Source: Letharia columbiana (lineage: Eukaryota; Ascomycota; Lecanoromycetes; Lecanorales; Parmeliaceae). Taken from it: a stretch of DNA of 64,000 nt. Below the pieces are notes generated by a model, which was not told where the DNA came from, made no database searches, and saw only the letters and a list, made by a program, of their open reading frames with translations. Below are positions 11,901 through 23,600 of this stretch, piece by piece. Location: positions 365,001-429,000 of the forward strand of contig NW_023501083.1 of the NCBI RefSeq assembly GCF_014066305.1, written 5' to 3'. How positions within the stretch are numbered: the first letter of the stretch is position 1; every line of letters begins with the position of its first letter. Both the position numbers and the translations under genes were made by a program.

Positions 11901-13767
11901 ATGCTCACTCCAGTCTACCTCAGCGCCATTGTGCTCGGTGCGTCTCTCCTGGTCTACGTTGCCTACAGAAAAACCACGACCTTGATCGCTTCTCGGAAAT
12001 TCGCACGTCTTCATGGCTGCAAACCCGCAAAGGCGGATCGCCACTGGGATCCAATTTTCGGTCTTGATTTTGTCATCAGCACCATCCGAGCCAGCAGGGG
12101 AAAGTATCAACTCGAGGACCTGTACGAGAGACTCACTCGAATTGCACCAACATTCACGTCGAATGTTCTGGGTGAAACACTGATCTTTACCGATGAACCG
12201 AAGAACGTGCAAGGTGTCCTGGCCACGCAGTTCCCTGATTTCGACGTGGGAGAGCTACGCCGACAGGCCACGGTCAAGCTATTGGGACATGGTATTTTCA
12301 ATGCTGACGGTCCGTACTGGGAGCACTCCAGGGCTTTGATCCGGCCGAATTTTATAAGAAAACAGGTCGCGGATTTGAGGTTAATGGAGCATCATGTTAT
12401 GCATATGATAAGCTATCTTCCCGCCGATGGGACCCCAGTCAACATCCAAGATTATTTCTTTCGTATGGTAAGCCTCCACATTCCGAAATCTCGTCACCTT
12501 TCTGTTTAGTTTTGAAGAATTTCGTTGATCGCTCGTCCGATAGACTCTCGACACGGCAACTGAATTCCTCTTCGGAAAGTCCATCGACTCTCTCCGCCCC
12601 GACGCCACGGCCGAAAGCAAGCAGTTTTCCTGGGCTTTCGACTATGCCCTCGGCGTCATCGCGCAAAAGCTACGCCTCGGCCCATACAACAGGTTTTATC
12701 AAAGTTTCAAGTACAATGAAGCGTGCAAATACATCCACGACTACGTGCGCCCAATCATCCACAACGCAGTCGAATACCGTCAAGCCAAGAACTTACTCGG
12801 CAATGAAGCGGTCCTCGGGAAAGGTGCCGGTGCCGAAGCGAGTATGAAAGCCAGGAAAATCCTCCGTGACGCCGACGCCGAGAAGAGAGCTCTACTCGAT
12901 AAATATGGCGACGCCGATGAAGCAGCCAAGGAAAACGACAACGACGAGCGCTACGTCTTCCTCTACGAACTCGCCAAGCACAGCGGTAACGAAAAAGAAC
13001 TCCGCGACCAGGTCATCAACACCCTCATCGCGGGCCGCGACACCACCGCCTCCCTCATGTCCTCCACCCTCTTCGTCCTCTCCCGCCGCCCCGACGTCTG
13101 GGCCAAACTGCACGCCGAAGTCGCTACCCTCAACGGCAAGCCGCCCACCTTCGATCAGATCAAAGACCTCAAATATCTCCGAAACCTCCTCCATGAGGCT
13201 CTACGTCTCTACCCCGTCGTGCCGATCAACGCCAAGTTCGCCAACAAGGACACCTGGCTGCCTCGAGGCGGCGGCGCGGACGGGCAAAGCCCCATCTTTG
13301 TGCAGAAGGGCCAGATGGTCATCTGGGTCCTCTATTCCATGCATCGCCGCAAGGACCTGTGGGGCCAGGACGCCGAGGAGTTCCGACCCGAGCGGTGGGA
13401 GGGGTTGTTGCCGGGCTTCAATTTCTTGCCGTTCAACGGCGGTCCGAGGATCTGTCCTGGTAAGTCTATCTTTCTTCACTCGAGACGTTCGCTCCCATCT
13501 CTCTCTCTCTCTCTCCTTTCATCTCCTTCTCAGCCTCTCCCTTCTTCTCTGCCCGATTGCGCTATCCTTTCTAGAACCAACAGACTAACATTCCATTACC
13601 CAGGACAACAATTCGCCCTCACGGAGGCCTCGTACACCATCGTGCGCCTCTGCCAGCAATTCAGCAAAATCGAGGTCGTGCCCGGGCAGGAAGATCGCCC
13701 TTGGACCGAGAGTCTGAACCTGACCTGTGCCGTCGCGGGCGGTGTCAATGTGAGGTGCTGGAAGTGA
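11901..13767 (+). CDS. Cytochrome P450, CYP52-type alkane/fatty-acyl hydroxylase
   Basis: A 548-aa microsomal heme monooxygenase in three exons: 11901-12467, 12544-13459 and 13604-13767. It has an N-terminal membrane anchor (residues about 1-25), the I-helix oxygen-binding motif AGRDTTA at 352-358, the ExxR pair E407/R410 in HEALRLYP, and the heme loop [20 protein letters not shown] with ligand Cys493. That loop is assembled across intron 2 and is almost the diagnostic CYP52 sequence. CYP52 enzymes hydroxylate terminal or subterminal carbons of alkanes and fatty acids. Lying next to polyketide synthases expected to make a long alkyl chain, it is best read as the chain hydroxylase of the pathway. 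It converges on the type III PKS gene; tandem AGTCGGG motifs precede it. Primary fatty-acid metabolism is the alternative. Confidence 0.93.
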
Positions 13768-14603
13768 GTCAGTCAGTACGTAAGGAAGTAAGTAAGTAAG
13801 TAAGTGAACGGGGGGAAAAGTTGAGCCATGTAGGAGCTGGCGGGCAAATGCTGGTACAGACTTCGGTGTGGGCCAGCTCTTAGATGGAACTTCAACCATG
13901 AATCAGCTGCGCGGGTCGTGTTGGGGGGATGTTTTGGATTTCATGTGGCGTTTTGTTTCTTTTCAGTATCATGTCCGTAGATGAAGAAGGGAATCGAAAA
14001 TGTGCAATGTCTGTTTGCAGAGTATCCTGGTTTCCGGTTCGTAGCTTCGTCTTCGCTGTGTGAAACGGTTCGCTTTGGTCACGTTTACGTTTACGGAAGT
14101 GACTGAGAGATTGTGGGGGTTGCGCTGATTTTGCGTCGTGGGTAAAGTATGCTAGAGTCTCTATGGGATTTTCAAGGTGCGGGGAGAACTGTCAGTCTTT
14201 GCTCTCACGGGTCATGTAGTTTACATTGCGATTTCTCGACAGATTTGATGCGAAGGATTTGGCAAAAAGGCTTGTGGGTAATAGTGATGGCGTAGAGGGG
14301 TTTATGTGTAATGCTTGCTTTATGGAGTCGCAAGATCGAGGTGGGTTCGATAGTTTGTACTTTCGGTCCTTTGAAAACTCCAACACGATTGTATTCGTAT
14401 GATCTGTCCTAGCTCTCTCTTTACACGATCTATTCCAGCTAAAAAGCAGACGGAAGGTTCCCCATCCCAGTTCTCACATAATCTAGATTCGACTTGTACA
14501 CGCATTTCATTCTGAAAAGGATTGATAGTAAAAGAGGTAACGAACGACAGGACCATCAGAAGATCCGAAGCCACAGACCCTGCGGCTCTCTCGGAGAATC
14601 TCA
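13768..14603. other. Convergent 3' intergenic region
   Basis: This lies between the stops of the P450 (+) and type III PKS (-) genes. It contains a short (AAGT)n tract at about 13783-13805 and otherwise no supported feature. Confidence 0.6.
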
Positions 14604-15997
14604 TCATTCCTCCACATCGTGACGGCAACGCTTCAACATGAACATTTCAATCGTCATCCCGGGACCGAAGCTGCAAGCCATGACGTTCTCTCGGCCCTCG
14701 CCCATCTTCCGCAACTGGTCGAGCACGACCAACACGGTCGGGCTGGACGAATTGCCGTGGTTCTTGTAAACGTCAAAGGACGCGCGCAGCTGGTCGTCGT
14801 GGAGTTGCATTTTCTGCTGGGCACCGTTCAAGATGGCGATTCCGCCGGGATGCAATGCCCAATCGAAGTCTTTCGCTTCCACCGGTTTGCCGCTGGTCGC
14901 GAGCTGGCTGTCGGTGGGGAGGAAGGGCAGCAACTGCTCGAACATGGGGGTGATGGCTTTGAGGGCCAGGTGCGGGACCTCCTTCGTCAGGGTGGCTCGG
15001 AATCCGAAGGGATCGGCCATGAACTCCAATTCTTTGGCTGTGCCGGGCATGGTCCTGGTCTCCCAGTTGACCAACGAGTAGACTGCCTTGTCTTTGGCTC
15101 CGGGTGTGAGCTCGTTGCTGAGGACAAAAGATGCGGCGCCGTCGGAGAAGAGGACGGGCGAGATCTTGGTCTCATCGGGATGTTCCACAACTTCTTCAAG
15201 ATCGCATCGCACATTGATGCTGCAGATCTCGCACGCAAACACCAAGATTCTCGCCGGGCGGCCGCGCACCGAGGCCGATTGAGCCATAGCCGACGCAGCA
15301 CGCATCGCTGAGAGTCCACCGGCACACCCAACGCCGTGCAGTAGCGTCCTGTCGGTTTCCGGCTTCAGACCGAGTTTCTGGGCCACCAAGAGGTCGAAGC
15401 CGGGGTTGCCGGCGTTGGTGCATGTCACTGCCACGATGTGGGTGATGTCGCTGGGTTTGCTGCCGGATTCACGCATGGCTTTCTTGCATGCTTGGACAGT
15501 CAGATCGACACCTGCCTTGCGAAAGAATCTGTCTAGCTCGGAGATCGACGGTGCCACTGAGCGGCTCCAGAATGGATCTTCGTATGCTTTGATGGTTGAT
15601 CGACTCTGGATCATAGTGGTCTGGTTGATGGTCAAGAGCTTCTTGATCCTAGATTCGGGGTCATGTCAGTGCGTATTTGTGCGTTTTAGTTTTCCAATTT
15701 TACTTACCCTGGAGTTTCAAGGTCATACCACCTCTTTACGAAACCTTCCAGCTTGTCCGGGGGGAATTGGAAAGGCGGGTATTGAGACCCCAAGCCAGTG
15801 ATATATAGACCTGGAGTCTCCTTGGACGGCGTGGTGGAAACGGGTGTCGTAGATACATCTTCGTGGACAGTAACACTGTAGTCTTGTTTGATATCCATGT
15901 TTGGTCCTACCAAGGGTAGCTGATAGGAATCACGAGGTTCGAATGTGAGCTGAGGAGCGATACCGCCATTGGCAGTGGAAACTTCAGCTGCTGCCAT
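14604..15997 (-). CDS. Type III polyketide synthase (chalcone/stilbene synthase-like)
   Basis: A 444-aa ketosynthase-fold homodimer-type enzyme that decarboxylatively extends an acyl starter with malonyl-CoA and cyclises the product to a resorcinol or pyrone ring. Two exons, 15997-15708 and 15648-14604, join at a split Gly codon to give TPGIKKLLTINQTT. The catalytic triad is complete: Cys205 in HGVGCAGG, His363 in WALHPGG and Asn396 in NHGNSSS; the His-to-Asn spacing of 33 equals that of plant chalcone synthase. About 60 residues precede the domain, as in other fungal members. The start MAAAEV at 15997 is preferred over upstream frames lacking a good ATG. It is divergent from the HR-PKS across about 1.7 kb. 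Since that PKS has no release domain, this enzyme is the likely acceptor of its chain. The starter cannot be deduced from sequence. Confidence 0.95.
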
Positions 15998-16699
15998 TGT
16001 GATTGGTGATAAAAGGTGCAGTGAAGTAGAAAAAAGATGAATCTCAATATACAATGCTTGTTTACAGAACTAGGTAGTTGATACCAGCACAAGTTCTGGG
16101 ACAGACTTGAAAAAGAAGAATGAGTGAAGAGGATCTAGGTGGCCAAGTGAACGGCCTTGTTGCGGCTTCGAGCTTTTATCGGATAGGTTCATAGCCTTGG
16201 CTGAGCATTAAGGAACCGATGAAACGCTTGGACAGGTGGCGATCATGGATCAGCGTTTGGAGAAACGGTAGAGTATGAGAATGGGAGGATACGAGAAGAA
16301 GTGGGGGTCTAGATCGCAGCATGAGTCACAGACCTGACTTCAATTCTGCACGGATGCAGCGTCGATCCCGGACCTGACTGCAGATAGAATTCACTGTTGG
16401 ATAAGAAATCCCCGTAAGGTGCCGAGCATGGATAAGCGAATGCAGGAACGATAAAGTATGAGAACTGGGCGATAGGAATAGAAGCAGGGTCTAGATGACA
16501 GCAGGGACCCGGACCTAAACTTCACTTCTTAACCTTCTAGACGAATGCCACGTCGACCATAGACCGACTGTCGATGAATGGCATTCCTGTGAACACGTTG
16601 TCCAATCCGCAGCTACATTCCGGTCGCAGCCTGTCCGGGCGCAACGTTGTAGTGGCACAGCGGCTATCTTTTCGTTGAACTGCGGCATGCCCGCAAGCA

Positions 16700-16805
16700 A
16701 GTCTGTATAACTGTACGGCCTGTACGCCTGTAAACTTGTAGACCCGGTAAGCCTGTTAGCCCGTAAGCCTGTAGGGCTATAGATCCGTGAGACCGTAAGC
16801 ATGCA
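16700..16805. repeat. Degenerate tandem repeat, about 10-bp period
   Basis: Variants of a CCTGTAAGC-like word repeat roughly every 9-10 bp through this stretch. The copies are imperfect, so this is an old minisatellite. It lies in the divergent promoter region between the polyketide synthases. Confidence 0.55.
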
Positions 16806-17222
16806 AGCATGTTCTTTGACTCTCTGCTAGGGTCTCTTCCCATTTGTGGCGTTAAGGGAGTAGGATTCATGGTAGACGCAAGGAACGACTTCTGTATTTA
16901 AAATGAATAAATTACCGAAGGTTCCGAATACTCTGAAAGGCTAAAATTTCCAGCTAATGGAAATTTCCAGCTGACACTTCAGGCTAAACTTCATCAGGCT
17001 CTGGCAAACTAGCACTCTTCCCGGCAGTGGGCGGAATTCGGAAGGCGCACCCCCAACAATTTCCATTTGCCTGATATCGTTGGTAGAGAAGCCTATCCAT
17101 CCCTTTCGCCCACGCCGCGACGTTGCCTGATTGATTGTCTTGAAGCCATCCACACCGAGACATGCTGTCTTACTCCTCATACAATTGTCAAATTTATTGC
17201 AACAGTACCACATATACCTCAC

Positions 17223-17229
17223 AGTCGGG
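17223..17229 (+). promoter_or_regulatory. AGTCGGG motif upstream of HR-PKS (distal)
   Basis: A single AGTCGGG, about 450 bp before the HR-PKS start codon. It is the same heptamer as upstream of the P450, MFS and SDR genes. Confidence 0.3.
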
Positions 17230-17411
17230 TCTAGATAACGACTCAGCCACCTAATACCCTCTTACGTGAGAATCACCTACAGCGGATGTAATCACAGCAT
17301 GCACTATTCTATATTGCGACATCTGCCAGTCATACCACCCATTCACCCACCCAACCTTCCAACCGTCCAATCCTCCAACTTGTACACCACCCACCTCTCC
17401 ACAATTGCTGT

Positions 17412-17418
17412 AGTCGGG
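17412..17418 (+). promoter_or_regulatory. AGTCGGG motif upstream of HR-PKS (proximal)
   Basis: A second AGTCGGG, about 260 bp before the HR-PKS start codon, in TAGTCGGGTTT. Confidence 0.3.
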
Positions 17419-17670
17419 TTTGCCCTTTCACTGCGGCTTACCACAATTATGCTTATCGTGCTCGCTTCATGCTTCCAGGCAGGAGCGCATCAGATGCTCT
17501 TGTACCGTTCTGAGCCATTGAATCTCCGTTGTAGGCCTCCCTTAACTTTACGTTGTATCTCCTTCTTCTTCGCCTGTCCTTTACCCTATCACAGCATATT
17601 CTCTTGATATTCAACAATCATTGACTTGCCCCGCCTTGCTCCCACTCGTTCCCGTCCCCTTTTCCCTAGT

Positions 17671-20600
17671 ATGTCTCCAGGAATCATTCAAGAGCCTAAC
17701 GGGCATGCCAATGGCTTTTCCAACGCTTCCTCTAATGGTGTTGATGCCCACATGAATGGGACCACGAATGGGAACACGAACGGACATTCCGAACCTACAT
17801 CCTCTTTCGAGCCAAACGGGCTTTCGGATGGTGCTTCCAATCATGTTGTCGAGCCGGTGGCAATTGTTGGCATGGCCATGCGACTTCCTGGTGGTGTTCA
17901 CGATGCCGAGGGTTTCTGGGATCTCCTCGTCAATAAAAGGAATGGCCAATGCCGTGTGCCAGCCGATCGCTACAATATCGATGCCTGGTACAAACCGGGT
18001 AAAGCGGGCCATGTCGGCACACAGTATGGATACTTCCTGGAGGATCTAGATCTGGCTCACATTGATGCCTCCTTCTGGTCAATGACGAAGCACGAAGCGG
18101 AGGCTATGGATCCACAGCAAAGATTGATCTTGGAGGTCGTGTACGAATGTCTGGAGAACGCTGGGGAAAGGAACTGGCGGGGGAAGAACATCGGCTGTTA
18201 CGTAGGTGTCTTTGGAGAGGACTGGATTGACATGGACTCGAAAGACGTGCAAAACCACCACATGTATCGCCTAATCGGTTACGGTGACTATATTACCGCG
18301 AACCGAGTGTCATATGAGTTCGACTTCAAGGGTCCGAGGTACGCCAAGAACTCGACGGCTTAACGAAAGTGAGCTGATAGCATGTTCTAGTATGACCATT
18401 CGGACCGCTTGTTCCTCCTCTTTGACCGGTCTTCATGAAGCGTGTCAAGCTTTGTACAACGGGGACTGCAAATCAGCCATAGTCGGTGGTACCAACATCA
18501 TTATAACACCACGCATGACGATAGCAATGACTGAGCAGGGTGTCATATCCCCAACTGGGTCCTGTAAGTCGTTCGATGCTAATGCCGATGGCTATGCTCG
18601 GGGTGAGGCAGTTTCTGCCCTGTACATCAAGAAGTTGAGCGACGCTGTACGCGATGGAGATACCATTCGCGCGGTGATCAGGTCGACTTGCGTCAACAAC
18701 GATGGGAAGACGGTGGGTATAACAAGCCCAAGTACGGAAGCCCACGAGACCCTAATCCGCAGAGGCCATCAACTTGCTGGTATCACTGACCTCTCAAAAA
18801 CGGCTATGATCGAGTGTCATGGGACTGGTACCAAGGTACGTGAGAGACTTTCCACACTCGAATGAACCTAAATACTTCTCGTCCAGAGATGCTGATGGCG
18901 CAATACACAGATTGGAGATCCTATTGAGACAAGCGCTGTCGCCAACGTTTTCGGCGAGCATGGTATCTACATTGGCTCGGTAATGTTGTCAGACCTGTGA
19001 GAAACGCTGCAGAGGCTGACTGATTAGGTCAAACCGAACCTCGGCCATTCTGAAGGTGCATCAGGGATGTCTAGTGTCATCAAGATGGTTTTGGCCTTAG
19101 AGCACAAAACCATTCCTCCTAACATCAACTTCAAGAAGCCTAATCCAAACAGTAAGTAAAATACGGATCTGTTTTTGTTTAGGAAAGCTGACTCTTGTTT
19201 GAAGTCCCTTGGGAGCAAGGAAAACTGAAGGTTCCCATCCACGCTACGCCATGGCCCGCAGACCGAGCTGAGAGAGTGGGGGTGAACTCATTTGGCATTG
19301 GTGGAGCTAATGCACACGTGAGTCATTTTCAAAGGTAGCCTGGAACAGTCCTGAAGTCTTGTTTAGGTGTTGCTTGAGTCTGCAGCTGCTCATGGACTTG
19401 ATCGACCGGCTCCGCCAGTTGATGTGAGCGAAGAAAGACCCAACCTTCTCGTATTCTCCGCGACACACCCCGAGTCTCTACGCCGTTTGGTGGACAACCA
19501 CGCATCATATCTAGGCTCTCATACCGACTCCTTGAATGACATGAGCTACACCCTCAGCACTAAACGCCAACCGCTCTCACATCGTGCGTTCTGTATCGCA
19601 TCGGAAGACAGTCCTTTGGAGCCGTCACGAATAAACAAACCTACAGAGACCCCAAATCTGGTTTTCGCTTTCACTGGACAAGGCGCCCAATGGGCGCAAA
19701 TGGGTAGAGAGCTCTTTTCGAAAGAGCGCTCGTTTAGTGACTCTATCAGAGGGCTAGACAAAGTACTTTCGTCCTTGCCCGAGCCCCCGCAATGGACCTT
19801 GGAAGGTAAGAGCTTCGTACACGCCCGCGCTTAGCCTACTCTTGACTAATCAATGTAGATGAAATTCTAAAACCGAAGTCACGGAGCCGCCTCTCCGAGG
19901 CTGAACTTTCTCAGCCTTGCTGTACTGCAATTCAAGTCGCTTTGGTTGATCTCATGACGAAATGGGACATCAAGCCGGCAGGTGTGGTCGGTCATTCTTC
20001 CGGAGAAATCGGCGCTGCATATGCAAGCGGCGTTCTCACAGCAGAAGAAGCCATTCTTGTTGCTTACTATCGTGGACTGGCAACGTTGGGTCTTGGGAAG
20101 ATTCACCGGGGTGGGATGGCTGCTATCGGTCTTGGTCGCGATCAGGTCACACCATATCTTCGCACGGGCGTTATCATCGGCTGCGAAAACAGCCAGAGCA
20201 GTACCACACTGACAGGTGATATTGACACTCTCGAGCAAATCATGGCAACTATTCAAGAAGACCGGCCCGAAGTGCTCGTTCGGGCCCTGCACGTCGAATG
20301 CGCTTATCACTCTCGTAAGTACCCAGATGCTTTGTACTATGTCACATCTTCTCCTCATTGTTTCCCAAACAGCGGCTGATGTTCTTAATGCACAGATCAC
20401 ATGAAAACGGTCGAGGCCAAATATCGAACACTTTTGGGCAAGGCCATTCACGCAAAAGAACCAACTGTACCATTTTATTCGTCCGTCACAGGAGGCCTGT
20501 TGAAGAACGGCGAAATCCTCTCAACTTCCTACTGGGTACAGAATCTGACTTCTCCTGTTCTTTTCCTCTCGGCTGTCAGCGCCATAATCGGATCACTTTC

Positions 20601-23600
20601 ACAACCGCTGGCCTTTTTGGAAATCGGACCTCACTCGGCTCTTGCAGGGCCGATCAGGCAAATAATCAGGAAAGAGGCGAAGGATGCGCACTACGTCTCG
20701 ACTTTGGTTCGGAACGAAGATGCGCTGACGTCTTTGCTGAAGACCGCTGGAGAACTGTGGATCAGCAATGTTGATGTCAACTTTGATTCCGTCAACCCCC
20801 CTGGCGAGTTTCTTACCGATCTCCCGACTTATCCATGGAATTACGATGGCCAATATTGGTACGAGAGCCGTTTGTCGAAGGAGTGGCGGCTGCGGAAGTT
20901 TCCTCACCATGACCTCTTAGGTGCTCGCCTTGTTGAAACCTCTGAGGTCGATCCGACGTGGAGGAACATGTTACGTCTTGATAACGTTCCTTGGATTCAA
21001 GACCACGAAATTGCTCAGGACATCTTACTTCCAGCTGCTGGTTACATTGCTATGATCGGTGAGGCTATTAGGCAACTCACTGACTTAGAAGATTATACTG
21101 TCAGAGCCGTCGACTTCATATCGGCGCTTATCATGAACGAAGGCAAACCCGTTGAAGTTCAAACACATCTCCGTAAGGCTCGCCTTACTACTACGCTCGA
21201 TTCCGAATGGTACGAATTTTCGATTGCCTCGTTAAACGGTACAACATGGATCAAGCATTGCGTTGGTCAAGTCAGAGGAGGAGCTGAGTTCAAGTTGCCG
21301 GTACCCACTATAGAGCCCTGTCAGCGCAAGGTTCCGACGAGCACTTGGTATCGTGTCATGGCCAGATTTGGCCTCAATTATGGTCCAAGATTCCGCGGCC
21401 TGTCAGAGATCAGTGCACACGTGTCAGAACGAAAAGCTGTGGCCACACTGAACGACAGCCTCGGAGAGAAGGAAACTCCATATCAACTCCACCCAGCCAC
21501 TCTCGACAGCTCTTTCCAACTGTTCAGTTGTGCAGCCTTCAACGGAGTCGGCCGCCTGTTCACCAAGTTATCAATACCCACACACATCGAAGAGTTTTAC
21601 ATCAAGCCTGCAAAGGAGAGTATCGCTATCCAAGCGGAGGCAGAGTCTTCCCCCACAGGGACTCTAGCAGGAAACCTAGTAGGTGTATCCGCGGGTGAGC
21701 TCGTGATGAACTTGAAAGGTCTCAAGATGACTCCGCTTGGCGACAATAATGAGGGTCAGAATGATGATCCCCATGCCGCTGTCGAGTTGGAGTGGAAGAG
21801 CGATGTGAACCTACTAGACGCAACCCAACTCATGCGTCCTGCCAAAGATATCACGAAATGCCACCTTCTTGTCGAAAAGCTTGCCTTGGCTTGTATGATC
21901 GAGTCGATTGTTCAACTACAGGGTGTGCAGACTACTCATCCACATCTTGACAAGTTTCGCGCTTGGCTCGATACAAGACGAGAGATGGCTATTGGGGGTC
22001 AATATCCAAACATCGATGACTGCGCAATGATAGCAGGATTGGATAGTACGCAGCGAACAAACATGATTGAAAATCTCCTCGCTCAATCGCTAGATACAGA
22101 GGCCGCAGCTGTCGCGACCGCAATCCACCGAATCTCGAAGCACTCCAGGGACATCTTTCTTGGCACCACGGATCCGCTGGATATACTGATGGAAGACGAT
22201 ATACTGACCAAAGTATACGACTTCATGCAATTGTGGGATTACACAGATTTTTTCGAACTTCTAGGTCATTACAAACCGGATATGAAGATCCTCGAGATCG
22301 GAGCCGGTACGGGCGGCACAACCAGTACCATCATACCACACCTCAAATCCGCTTATGGGGAGAGGATGTTTGGCTCGTATAAGTACACCGATATTTCCGC
22401 CGGTTTTTTTGTGGCAGCAAAAGAGCGTTTCAAAGATGTCCAAGGACTTGACTACGCCATCTTGGACGTTTCACAGGACCCAATCCAGCAGGGGTTCGAA
22501 CCCGAGTCCTTCGATCTAATCGTGGCGACCAACGTCCTCCACGCCACCCCAAAGCTCAGTGAAACTCTGTCGAATGTGCGGAAGCTCCTTCATCCCCACG
22601 GTCGCCTCTTCCTCCAGGAACTGGACCCCTCGACGAGGTGGATCAACTATGTCATGGGCGTTCTCCCTGGATGGTGGCTTGGTGAGGACGATGACCGACC
22701 ACTAGAGCCATATGTCAATCCTGAGAGGTGGGACAAGGAGCTCAAGAGCGCTGGCTTTGGAGGAGTCGATGCAGTTGCGTATGATGGACATCTTCTTAAC
22801 AACATCATTGCCATGCCAGCCCGGGAGGAAAAGTCAAAACGGATCACCATCTTGTCCAGAGGCGAGTCGTCGCAGCATTCTCGAGGAATAATACAGCAAC
22901 TTCGCGAGAGATCTTTTGAGCTAGATTTCTGTACGTTGGATCAAGTCCCCAAACCCGGACAAGATATTGTTTCTCTCCTCGACACTGAAGCACCTTTCCT
23001 CTACTCTGCGACAGAAGAGAGTTTCAGCGCCTTTAAGAGCTTCGTCTCTCATATTCAAGGCGCCGGAGTACTTTGGGTGACCGAAGCAGCCCAGAACGGT
23101 TGCCGTGACCCCAACTACTCCTTGATCCTCGGCATGGCTCGAACAATTCGCACGGAGTTTTTGATGGATTTCGCCACTCTCGAGCTAGAAAGTTTTGATG
23201 ACGCAGCTGCATGCAAAGCTACCGCCGATGTCCTACAAGAGTTCCAGCACCGCGTTCGCGACCAAGACAATGATCCTGTCCTCGAATATGCCTTCTCGGA
23301 TGGAAGTGTCCAAGTTGGTAGATACCATTGGGTATCAGTATCGAAAGAACTCCTGTCCGCGAAGCACCACTCTTATCCTAGGAAATTGGAGATTGGTAGG
23401 CCGGGCATCTTGCACACACTTGCTTGGAGACAACAAGAGCCCTTCGATTTGAAAGGCGACTTTGTCGAAATAGAAACCCGGGCGGTCGGACTAAACTTCA
23501 AGGTCAGTGCATCTTTGCTCTGTGTAAGTTTGTGTGTGTACACGAAATAGCTGACTTTAATCAAAGGACGTCTTGATGTCAATGGGAATTGTAGATCTGG

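Larger units (their letters stand above)
15998..17670. promoter_or_regulatory. Divergent promoter region of the two polyketide synthases
   Basis: About 1.67 kb between the start codons of the type III PKS (-) and HR-PKS (+). It holds two AGTCGGG motifs on the HR-PKS side and a degenerate short-period tandem repeat at about 16700-16805. I see no gene in it; short open frames lack motifs. The arrangement allows co-regulation of the two synthases. Confidence 0.5.

Noticed and set aside
12866..13588. 240-codon Ser/Thr/Pro-rich frame overlapping the P450
   Set aside because: It is a shifted frame of P450 exon 2, reading into intron 2.
14619..15311. 230-codon open frame antisense to the type III PKS
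   Set aside because: It mirrors a well-supported coding exon and has no family features of its own.
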